NCBI GenBank assembly: GCA_024405585.1
Contig: JAKSOM010000027.1
Coordinates: 1-10,652 of the forward strand
Reading direction: 5' to 3'
From: Acidaminococcaceae bacterium
Lineage (GTDB): Bacteria; Bacillota; Negativicutes; Acidaminococcales; Acidaminococcaceae
Length of the DNA: 10,652 bases
In this document: in pieces, positions 1 through 5,358 of the stretch
How positions within the stretch are numbered: position 1 is the first letter of the stretch
Layout of the letters: each line of letters opens with the position of its first letter
Position numbers and translations under genes: made by a program
Notes under the pieces: generated by a model
What the model saw: only the letters and a program-made list of their open reading frames with translations
Told to the model about the DNA's origin: nothing
Databases searched by the model: none

Positions 1-121
1 GTCTGCTTCGCAGCCACCCCTCCCTAATGTGAGGGGCATTGCTTTGCGAAAATTAGCGATTATACACTGACTCTTGTCCGCCCATAAAGGGGCGGGGGAC
101 CGCTTGCGGTGGTGGGGTGAG
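1..121 (-). repeat. GC-rich hairpin repeat module, left copy (inverted relative to 331-478)
   Basis: Read on the minus strand, 119 down to 78 has the same order of motifs as 431-478: CACCCCACCACC, a short hairpin closing on GGT, CCCCCGCCCC, a loop, then GGGCGG. The hairpins are CCGCCC/GGGCGG around ATAAA (78-95) and ACCGC/GCGGT (99-110). A further hairpin, CCCCTC/GAGGGG (17-22 with 31-36), followed on the minus strand by GTGGCTGCGAAGCAG, looks like the start of another module cut by the window edge. No protein-like reading frame is present. This is probably one member of a multicopy interspersed family; its outer limits cannot be fixed here. Confidence 0.55.
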
Positions 122-330
122 CAATTACGTTGCCAACTTATCTTATGCAGTCGTCACCCCCGCATCCATCAAACTGTAGCGACGTATGGCATCCATCTTT
201 ATGGCGTAGTCCTCATCCTCCGTATGTATTCTACAACAATTCCTGTTTCATTACAAGAAAAAATGCAAATTGGTTGGTGTCAAGTTACCTTTTTGCCCGG
301 GTGCGGAACCCTGATGGCTGCTAACTTTTT

Positions 331-478
331 CCCTCCCAGGCGTGGGAGGGGTGGATTGCCTACAGGAACACAGAAAGGCAAGACGGGGTGGGTCGCTCTC
401 TGCGAATGAAGTACTAACTCGTACTATGCGACCCCACCACCACACTTCGTGTGGTCCCCCGCCCCACGCCTGGGGCGG
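331..478 (+). repeat. GC-rich multi-hairpin repeat module, right copy
   Basis: Five inverted repeats follow one another. They are CCCTCCCA/TGGGAGGG (331-338 with 343-350), TTGCC/GGCAA (356-360 with 377-381), GGGTCGC/GCGACCC (390-396 with 428-434) enclosing AGTAC/GTACT (410-414 with 421-425), ACCACAC/GTGTGGT (439-445 with 449-455), and CCGCCCCA/TGGGGCGG (459-466 with 471-478). The last third matches the left copy in opposite orientation, so the two flank about 210 bp of sequence (122-330) in which I see nothing recognisable. The layout suggests a mobile or RNA-folding repeat family, not a gene. No transposase is in the window. Confidence 0.6.
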
Positions 479-510
479 AAAAACTTCGCTCTCTCCTAAC
501 TTTCCTGAAC

Positions 511-545
511 CCTGACACCTAAAACCTGACACCTGACACCTGACA
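511..545. repeat. CCTGACA heptad tandem repeat
   Basis: Five 7-bp units run without gaps: CCTGACA, CCTAAAA (degenerate), then CCTGACA three times, followed by a partial CCTCA. The preceding bases (CCTGAAC) look like another degenerate unit. The array sits directly beside the hairpin repeat module. It generates spurious open reading frames on both strands. Confidence 0.8.
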
Positions 546-593
546 CCTCATCCACCGCAAGTGTTTTCAATTTTCTATCCTTCGCAAAAATTC

Positions 594-685
594 TTTCACG
601 AAAAATGTTTGCAACGTGAAAAAACGATTTTGCCGTTACGTAACATTTCCCAAATGTTACGTAACGGAACTTTCCCATTTTCACG
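594..685. promoter_or_regulatory. Perfect 16-bp palindrome with flanking TTTCACG motifs
   Basis: Bases 633-648 are the exact reverse complement of 652-667 around a 3-base CCC loop. Each arm contains the self-palindromic decamer GTTACGTAAC (635-644 and 656-665), and the two start 21 bp apart, about two helical turns. TTTCACG occurs at 594-600, inverted at 615-621 (CGTGAAA), and again at 679-685. The site lies about 100 bp upstream of the promoter at 767. I infer an operator for a dimeric regulator; the protein is unknown. An RNA hairpin is possible, but no T-tract follows. Confidence 0.6.
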
Positions 686-766
686 AAACCAACAAAAATT
701 TTCAGTGACATTACAACCTTTCCCTGTGATGAAAACCTTGTTTTCAGTAATTTGTTCACATTTTTG

Positions 767-795
767 TTGACATCTCAGTTACAGAATCGTAAACT
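767..795 (+). promoter_or_regulatory. Sigma-70 type promoter for the 29-codon ORF
   Basis: A perfect -35 box TTGACA (767-772) is followed after 17 bp by TAAACT (790-795), which matches four of six -10 bases. Transcription would start near 802, leaving a very short leader before the ribosome site at 805-812. A TATATA at 798-803 is badly spaced for this -35 box. Confidence 0.55.
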
Positions 796-819
796 TTTAT
801 ATAGAGGAGGGGAAGTATC

Positions 820-909
820 ATGTTTGAACTCAAATTAAACAAAGAAATTCTTGCCGCTTTGGAGAACTGCAAAGACGCCAAGGATGTTATGGCTTTGGCA
901 AAAACCTGA
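820..909 (+). CDS. 29-residue peptide resembling a Nif11-type RiPP leader (short or truncated)
   Basis: The ORF starts at ATG 820, seven bases after a strong AGGAGGGG ribosome site (805-812), under the promoter at 767-795. It ends at TGA 907, followed directly by TAA. The peptide begins MFELKLNKEI and continues LENCKDAKDVMALAKT. The amphipathic helix with a C-K-A-x-E/D-V-x-A-L-A-K pattern is what I know from Nif11-like leaders of RiPP precursors. Such leaders normally run on for some 30 residues and end in a GG-type site and a core; here both are missing. After 902 a different frame, starting at 903, contains AKAYLQLK near 975-1000, which resembles the later part of such leaders, so a frameshift remnant is possible. 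A convergent radical SAM gene lies immediately downstream. The family assignment is from pattern only. Confidence 0.5.
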   Translation: MFELKLNKEILAALENCKDAKDVMALAKT

Positions 910-1007
910 TAACCTTATCCCAAATCAGCCATATCAAACTGCGGTGGAACGACGACAACCCCCTGCCCGCCAAGGCCTATTTGCAATTAAAAACTTTTTA
1001 ACTGAAT

Positions 1008-1049
1008 GTTACAACAAAAAAACGGCTCACGCCGTTTTTTTGTTGTAAC
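1008..1049. terminator. Perfect bidirectional terminator between convergent genes
   Basis: Bases 1008-1026 and 1031-1049 are exact reverse complements (19-bp arms) around the 4-base loop TCAC. The GC core is ACGGC/GCCGT, with seven A on one side and seven T on the other, so it can work as an intrinsic terminator in both directions. It serves the plus-strand peptide transcript and the minus-strand radical SAM gene, whose stop codon overlaps its edge. Confidence 0.9.
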
Positions 1050-2407
1050 TATTTTATCATCTTTCTCAATTGCGAAATTATTTTCAACCGCCCCAAATGA
1101 CACGCATGATTGCCCTTGCTCCTACGTGCTATACAACCGCCGCCACAGGGTGGCATCCACACGCATTTTTCACACTCCGGGGGCAGTTGGGACGGTTCGT
1201 TCCGCTTATCCGTTTTGGGGTCAAAATCTTTAATATTACCGATGGCGTTGCCGCTGAAAGTGAAATCCTCCCAACAAATCTTAATATCCCCGTTCACATC
1301 AAAACAATATCCCGACGGCATTTCCGCCATACAAAACTCCACCCGGGGCAAATTCCGCATCTTCTTGACCTGCATCTGTCTGGCATTAAGTTCTGCAAAC
1401 CGTTCCATCATTCCTATCAGTTCCTCATCCGTGGCATAATCCGCCTCCGTACCAACCAATGGTGACGCATACCATGACACATATTTGCTGCCCTGGTAAC
1501 GCTTTTCCAGCTGCTTTGCCAAAATCAGCAAGTCCTCAATATTTTCCTTATTCACATTCAGCCGGATACTGACCCTAATCTTGTTTTCCCCGGCCAAATC
1601 AATATTCTTCAGCACCCTGTCCAAACTACCCAATTCCGGCGCCAGATAATTCTTAATCCGGGCATAATTCTCCGCCGTACCGTCCAAGGTAACCTGCATA
1701 TGTCTGATATGCCATTTGGGGAAGCTCTCCTTGAGCATCTTCTCCGTCAGCAAACTGCCATTGGTGACGATTCTTGTGTTCAGCTTATACTCTTTTGCCA
1801 AAAAATTACTGCTGAGCCGGTCAATCAGGCCGGTGTTCAAGAGGGGCTCACCGCCGAACCAGGTAATATCCAATTCTTTGTTTTCACCAATGCGATTATC
1901 CACAAACTTTATAATTTGTTCTTCCACACCCGGCGCCATATCCGCCCTGCCGGCACTGTTTTCAAAACAATAGGCACAACGGGCATTACATTTGGTGGTG
2001 GTGGCAATGGTCAGGCCCAAGGTACTTTCCTTGATATATAACTTGCGGTATATTGTTTTATAGGCCTGCAACTTGCTGAATTCGTCCACATCCTCCGGAA
2101 CAAAGAAACCTGCCGCATAAAACTCACGCAGCAATTTTTCCTCCCCCTGCTGCCGCTTCTCCAGCACTGCCAGTTCCTCACTGTTCAGCAATGCCATGCT
2201 GCAATAAAGGGTGTTATAGATAGCATGCAACCCCTTCCCCTTTTCAATATAGTTATATATCGAAGGTTTTACCCTTTCCGCATAATTCAAGGGCAACTGC
2301 TTCGTCGCATCAAATATCTCCTTTCTCGTGGCATAACCCTCCGTCGCCAGCATGGGGTTATACATTGATTTATGGATAAATTCATCCGGTGGCGCTAAAA
2401 GTAACAT
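1049..2407 (-). CDS. Radical SAM/SPASM peptide-maturase-like protein
   Basis: This is a 452-residue protein, read from an ATG six to seven bases after an AGGAGG ribosome site. Residues 1-120 form an N-terminal domain without radical SAM motifs, including the stretch YCSMALLNSEELAVLE. The radical SAM cluster motif CNARCAYC (C140, C144, C147) is followed by WFGGEP at 183-188, the SAM-contact glycine motif. The C-terminus fits the SPASM auxiliary-cluster pattern: C359-x13-G-x4-C378, then C412-x2-C415-x5-C421-x3-C425, then C436. Proteins of this build carry three 4Fe-4S clusters; relatives introduce thioether or C-C crosslinks in peptides or oxidise sulfatase active sites. No sulfatase is in the window. 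The convergent neighbour is a RiPP-leader-like ORF, so I favour a peptide maturase. The exact subfamily and the product are not determined. It is an intact single-gene transcription unit. Confidence 0.85.
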   Translation of the reverse strand: MLLLAPPDEFIHKSMYNPMLATEGYATRKEIFDATKQLPLNYAERVKPSIYNYIEKGKGLHAIYNTLYCSMALLNSEELAVLEKRQQGEEKLLREFYAAGFFVPEDVDEFSKLQAYKTIYRKLYIKESTLGLTIATTTKCNARCAYCFENSAGRADMAPGVEEQIIKFVDNRIGENKELDITWFGGEPLLNTGLIDRLSSNFLAKEYKLNTRIVTNGSLLTEKMLKESFPKWHIRHMQVTLDGTAENYARIKNYLAPELGSLDRVLKNIDLAGENKIRVSIRLNVNKENIEDLLILAKQLEKRYQGSKYVSWYASPLVGTEADYATDEELIGMMERFAELNARQMQVKKMRNLPRVEFCMAEMPSGYCFDVNGDIKICWEDFTFSGNAIGNIKDFDPKTDKRNEPSQLPPECEKCVWMPPCGGGCIARRSKGNHACHLGRLKIISQLRKMIK

Positions 2408-2486
2408 ATTTTCCTCCTAATTTAGACAACAGGCCTTTGCAAATACTTTCCCTTTCTGAAAATACGTACAAATATATTTATGTTTT

Positions 2487-2495
2487 ATTATATCA
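2487..2495 (-). promoter_or_regulatory. Extended -10 promoter for the radical SAM gene
   Basis: On the minus strand the bases read TGATATAAT, a perfect -10 hexamer (2492-2487) with the extended TGn motif. No good -35 lies 17 bp upstream, which is tolerated for extended -10 promoters. The start would be near 2480, giving a leader of about 70 nt before the ATG at 2407. Confidence 0.5.
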
Positions 2496-2561
2496 CACCA
2501 TTCTTAAAATTCCCACAAATTTACCGTCTGTCAAAAAAAATTTCCCATAGTGAAAAAATGT

Positions 2562-2601
2562 GATTATCGGATGTTAACATAATTGATGAATATGTTAACA
2601 C
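2562..2601. promoter_or_regulatory. Paired-decamer dyad, copy 1 (ATGTTAACAT, 21 bp apart)
   Basis: ATGTTAACAT at 2571-2580 is self-palindromic, and a nine-of-ten copy starts 21 bp later at 2592. The 39-bp segment 2562-2600 matches 5071-5109 at 37 of 39 positions, including the spacer. It lies between the divergent radical SAM promoter and the TTGACA at 2633, so it could control either. I infer a transcription factor operator; the regulator is unknown. Confidence 0.65.
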
Positions 2602-2632
2602 CCAAGAAATCCCTTTTTCACTCTTTTTGATT

Positions 2633-2660
2633 TTGACAGATTAGTGTAAAACACCATTAC
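2633..2660 (+). promoter_or_regulatory. Possible promoter of the 25-codon ORF
   Basis: A perfect -35 TTGACA (2633-2638) is followed after 16 bp by CATTAC (2655-2660), which matches only three of six -10 bases. The GGAGG at 2670-2674 and ATG 2682 follow at a natural distance. The -10 is weak, so the site may need an activator, perhaps acting at the dyad 32 bp upstream. Confidence 0.3.
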
Positions 2661-2681
2661 GCTGTATTCGGAGGTAAATTT

Positions 2682-2759
2682 ATGGCCGGCTATCCCGAAC
2701 CTTTGTTACCGGAAACCCTGGAAAAATTGGTTCCGTTTTACAGTTTCGTTATTCTGTGA
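2682..2759 (+). CDS. 25-residue ORF of unknown function
   Basis: ATG 2682 follows a GGAGG ribosome site (2670-2674) with seven bases between, and the ORF ends at TGA 2757-2759. The peptide begins MAGYPEPLLPETLEKL and ends in a hydrophobic stretch, VPFYSFVIL. Its codons resemble those of the neighbouring genes. I recognise no family. It could be a small membrane-associated peptide, a regulatory leader peptide, or the 5' remnant of a gene lost downstream. It sits just before the DnaA-box cluster. Confidence 0.35.
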   Translation: MAGYPEPLLPETLEKLVPFYSFVIL

Positions 2760-2836
2760 GGGACGGTGAGGATGGTTTAGTAAAAACTGCTTTTACATCC
2801 GTAACTTGAAATTGTGTCAAGCATTTTTTTAGGAAT

Positions 2837-2988
2837 TTATCCACAGTTATCCACAGATTTGTGGATAACTCTGTTGAATATACGGAAAAATTGCAAAAAT
2901 CGGGGATTTTCTACAAAAAACATTGAACAAATTTGCCGAATATTGTGGATAACTTGGTGGAAAGAAAAATACAGGTTATTTTTCCACA
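2837..2988. other. DnaA-box cluster, candidate replication origin
   Basis: Four perfect DnaA boxes TTATCCACA lie at 2837-2845 (+), 2847-2855 (+), 2860-2868 (-) and 2944-2952 (-). A one-mismatch box, TTTTCCACA, lies at 2980-2988 (+). Boxes 1 and 2 are 10 bp apart, one helical turn; boxes 2 and 3 form an 11-bp inverted repeat around GATT. By chance a window of this size should hold about 0.08 perfect boxes. AT-rich sequence at 2876-2943 could unwind. Known origins of Firmicutes look like this, but they normally adjoin dnaA, which is absent here. A DnaA-titration or regulatory site is the main alternative. Confidence 0.7.
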
Positions 2989-3161
2989 AAAGAGTGACCA
3001 CTACATCATGTGGTGTATCTTCCTGTCAAGAGAAAAATTCAAAATTTTTCGGGTTGAGTTTTAATTCTGCATAACGGCGTAGTTGTGGGTGCAGACCTTT
3101 TTATTTTAATCAACGGAACATCTTACCATAGTTTATAACTTTTAACTTATAACTTCTAACC
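2989..3161. other. Intergenic stretch between DnaA boxes and terminator
   Basis: The sequence is AT-rich, with GAAAAATTC and AAATTTTTC near 3030-3050, and the related runs TTATAACTTTTAAC and TTATAACTTCTAAC at 3133-3160. I see no convincing ORF, ribosome site or promoter. If the DnaA cluster is an origin, this is the second place to look for an unwinding element. Confidence 0.3.
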
Positions 3162-3192
3162 AAAAAGGCACGGCGGCCGCCGTGCCTTTTTT
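3162..3192. terminator. Bidirectional terminator behind the carboxylesterase
   Basis: AAAAAGGCACGGC (3162-3174) and GCCGTGCCTTTTT (3179-3191) are exact reverse complements around GGCC, giving a strong GC stem with an A-tract before it and a T-tract after it. On the minus strand it lies about ten bases beyond the esterase stop codon. Confidence 0.9.
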
Positions 3193-3201
3193 GTACTATT
3201 T

Positions 3202-4866
3202 TCAAAATGACTGGTAAAGGCCTGCGGCATCAAGCAGTACTCTTTGCGCCGGTAAGGGGTCGTTTACCATTTTTATTTCATCTTTGCTCTTAATTACTAA
3301 GGTTTTGCGATTGCTTAAATCGTATTGTTCCCAAACAAAATCATCGGAACTGGGGATGCCGGTACGGGCAAAATTTGTCCAGGCACGGCAAACTTTTTTC
3401 GCCAACGCCATGTCCGTTGTGCCGTAAATTGCTGTGCCGCCTAATTTGGGATTATAGAACACATAGGGCAATTCCGAAGCATGGGGAGCACCTGCCCAAT
3501 CTGCCTTATCTGATTCTTTGGCAAAGTAGTACATATAGGTTTTGCCCTTGCCCTTGGCATGAATATGGGCTTCGGCTAATTTTATGGCAGGGATGCGGAA
3601 AGCCACATCGTTGATAAGCTCCACCCTTTGACCAAAACCGGAGATATTTTTGTCCCAATAGGAATTCTTAGTCCTGGCAATTTTCAAATAAGCATCCACC
3701 AGTTCCGTCCGGGTGCTTCTTTCGCAGGATTGTTTCGTCTTAATCCTATTAATCATATCCAAGTGATGTATTTTTTGATTAAGATTGCCGGGCGCCTCGT
3801 TAATCCAGTAACGCCATTCGTCAGTAGTGGTGCCAATCATTACATCCACATCCTTACCCAAACCTTTCACAAGGTCGTTTAACGGGTTTTCTGAAATAAT
3901 GCTGTTCCCGCCACGGAGGGGATGGTTGTTAAGATTTTGGACTAAGGTTTCGCCCTCTGTTCCCATTCTTCCGGATTCCAAGCTCCATGCCTTGAGGATA
4001 TCCTCCTTTTTCAAAGCCATCATATCGTCCATATTTTTGGCACCGGTGGCTTCCATAATGGCTCCGGTCTGGTTCAAGGCATCAAAAGTTTCCTGGTTCA
4101 TGGTTAAATTCAATGCGCCGGACTGGATAATAACACGTTTGAACAATCCTTGGGGTGGTTTGGTTGCCAGCATAATGGAAGTCAGACCGCCCCCTGCGGA
4201 TTCGCCGAAAACGGTGATATTATCAGGGTCGCCGCCGAAGGCGGCGATGTTTTTCTTAGTCCATTTCAAAGCGGCAATGGTATCCAATACGCCCAAATAT
4301 CCGCTGTCTTTGAAATCGGAACTTTTGTAAACCTTGCCATCAGGCACTTTGCTTAAATCAAAGAAACCCAAGGAATTGACACGATAGTCAAAGGTTACTA
4401 AAACAATATCAGGATTTTCTTTGACCATATACTGCATATCATAGAAGGTGGAACGGGCACCTTCCCAACCGTAGGCACCGCCGTGAATGTAGAACATTAC
4501 AGGTTTCTTCTTGGTTGTTAAGTCCGCCGTCCATACATTAATGTTCAAACAATTTTCATCCGTGGGGGCGTTTGCCAAATCATCAACGTCGGCTATGTCT
4601 ATGATTTGCAAAGGCACAACACCGAATTCTTTTGCCTGATATACATTCTTGCTGCCGGGCAGGGGCAAGGGTGCCTTCCAACGCAGGGGGCCAACAGGTT
4701 GTTGGGCATAGGGAATGCCTTTGAAAGAGAGAACACCTGTTTCCTGTTCCTTTGTGCCCACAAAATATCCGTTATGGCATTTTACCATAAAATCATTGCC
4801 GGCTGCAAAGCCGATGGAGGCAGTAGCGAGAACTGCAAAAATTGAAAGTAATGCTGATTTTTTCAT
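3202..4866 (-). CDS. Secreted type-B carboxylesterase (alpha/beta hydrolase)
   Basis: The ATG at 4866 is chosen because AGGTGG lies five bases before it; a GTG at 4875 in the same frame is part of that ribosome site. The protein has 554 residues, normal for the family. Residues 1-22 are a signal peptide (MKK, hydrophobic core, GFAA), so it acts outside the inner membrane. Family landmarks in order are FKGIPYA near 48, DENCLNINVW at 103-112, the oxyanion-hole HGG at 128-130, the nucleophile elbow GESAGGG with S223, a likely acid E350 in GTTTDEW, and the catalytic histidine H462 in GAPHASELPYVF. The triad is therefore complete. It hydrolyses carboxylic esters; the natural substrate is not shown by the sequence. 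It is a single-gene unit with its own terminator. On the plus strand its G and C counts are about balanced, unlike the radical SAM gene on the same strand. Confidence 0.9.
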   Translation of the reverse strand: MKKSALLSIFAVLATASIGFAAGNDFMVKCHNGYFVGTKEQETGVLSFKGIPYAQQPVGPLRWKAPLPLPGSKNVYQAKEFGVVPLQIIDIADVDDLANAPTDENCLNINVWTADLTTKKKPVMFYIHGGAYGWEGARSTFYDMQYMVKENPDIVLVTFDYRVNSLGFFDLSKVPDGKVYKSSDFKDSGYLGVLDTIAALKWTKKNIAAFGGDPDNITVFGESAGGGLTSIMLATKPPQGLFKRVIIQSGALNLTMNQETFDALNQTGAIMEATGAKNMDDMMALKKEDILKAWSLESGRMGTEGETLVQNLNNHPLRGGNSIISENPLNDLVKGLGKDVDVMIGTTTDEWRYWINEAPGNLNQKIHHLDMINRIKTKQSCERSTRTELVDAYLKIARTKNSYWDKNISGFGQRVELINDVAFRIPAIKLAEAHIHAKGKGKTYMYYFAKESDKADWAGAPHASELPYVFYNPKLGGTAIYGTTDMALAKKVCRAWTNFARTGIPSSDDFVWEQYDLSNRKTLVIKSKDEIKMVNDPLPAQRVLLDAAGLYQSF

Positions 4867-4977
4867 AATAACCACCTATCAAAAAATTAAAACGCACCGG
4901 GGACAATTTACACTTTTGAATACAATATGTCCGCCTGAAGAACATCGGAGAGGATTCAAAACGATCTAATTACATAT

Positions 4978-5004
4978 TTTATACCAAATTAGGAAGAAAT
5001 TCAA
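4978..5004 (-). promoter_or_regulatory. Possible esterase promoter
   Basis: On the minus strand, TTGAAT (5004-4999) is followed after 15 bp by TATAAA (4983-4978), with TGG directly before it as an extended -10 element. The leader to ATG 4866 would be about 100 nt. The spacing is short, so this is tentative. Confidence 0.3.
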
Positions 5005-5070
5005 TACCCCTCAATCCTTAATCCTTCACTCTGAACCCTGGAGCAAAATGATACAGTATCGTAAAAATCA

Positions 5071-5110
5071 GATTATCTGATGTTAACATAATTGAAGAAT
5101 ATGTTAACAT
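5071..5110. promoter_or_regulatory. Paired-decamer dyad, copy 2 (ATGTTAACAT, 21 bp apart)
   Basis: Two perfect self-palindromic decamers ATGTTAACAT lie at 5080-5089 and 5101-5110. The segment 5071-5109 differs from 2562-2600 at two positions only. It lies between the divergent esterase and thioesterase promoters. The rest of the 4867-5245 gap holds no gene that I can support. Confidence 0.65.
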
Positions 5111-5245
5111 CTTAAAATCGGTTTTTCTCGTTATAATCAGTTTTGGGCGGCGGAATTTTGCTGAACGAAGACGAATGAAAAGGTTTGCGATTGAATTGTG
5201 TTTTATTCGCAGCGGTTTTTTGTAGTGTCATTTGATTTTCTTCCC

Positions 5246-5274
5246 TTGACAAAATTCTAATTAGATAATAAAAT
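5246..5274 (+). promoter_or_regulatory. Near-consensus promoter of the thioesterase transcript
   Basis: TTGACA (5246-5251), a 17-bp spacer, then TAAAAT (5269-5274): eleven of twelve consensus bases. Transcription should start near 5281, so the RNA would begin with the structured leader at 5288-5340. Confidence 0.8.
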
Positions 5275-5287
5275 CGTATTATCATGT

Positions 5288-5340
5288 GGCCGTAAGGACA
5301 TTTCGGAAGTGATGAGCCGACAGTGCCCTTGCGGCTTTTT
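5288..5340 (+). terminator. Structured leader ending in a terminator-like stem (candidate attenuator)
   Basis: GCCGTAAGG (5289-5297) pairs with CCTTGCGGC (5327-5335) through nine pairs, including one U-G, and five T follow at 5336-5340. Inside is a second hairpin, CATTT/AAGTG (5299-5303 with 5307-5311), and then an unpaired ATGAGCCGACAG segment. The stem lies between the promoter and the start codon at 5359, so it could stop transcription before the gene. I could not match it to a riboswitch class that I know; a T-box is excluded because its conserved antiterminator bulge is missing. Confidence 0.5.
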
Positions 5341-5358
5341 CTGTAGGTGAAAGGGATT

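Noticed and set aside
78..478. Transposon with terminal inverted repeats
   Set aside because: The ends are similar in inverted orientation, but I find no target duplication and no transposase, so only a repeat family is claimed.
496..759. Minus-strand frame with residues GVRCQVLGVR
   Set aside because: These residues are the translation of the CCTGACA heptad array, and the rest crosses the palindrome at 633-667; there is no ribosome site.
851..1048. 65-codon plus-strand frame overlapping the leader-like ORF
   Set aside because: It has no ribosome site, its composition is not protein-like, and it runs through the terminator stem.
2571..2601. BirA-type biotin operator
   Set aside because: The GTTAAC halves look similar, but the 21-bp spacing is shorter than in known BirA sites, the flanking CC/GG are missing, and no biotin gene is near.
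5288..5340. Hammerhead ribozyme or fluoride riboswitch, suggested by GTGATGA
   Set aside because: The hammerhead GAAA core and the fluoride-switch conserved ends are absent; only the short GATGA string agrees.
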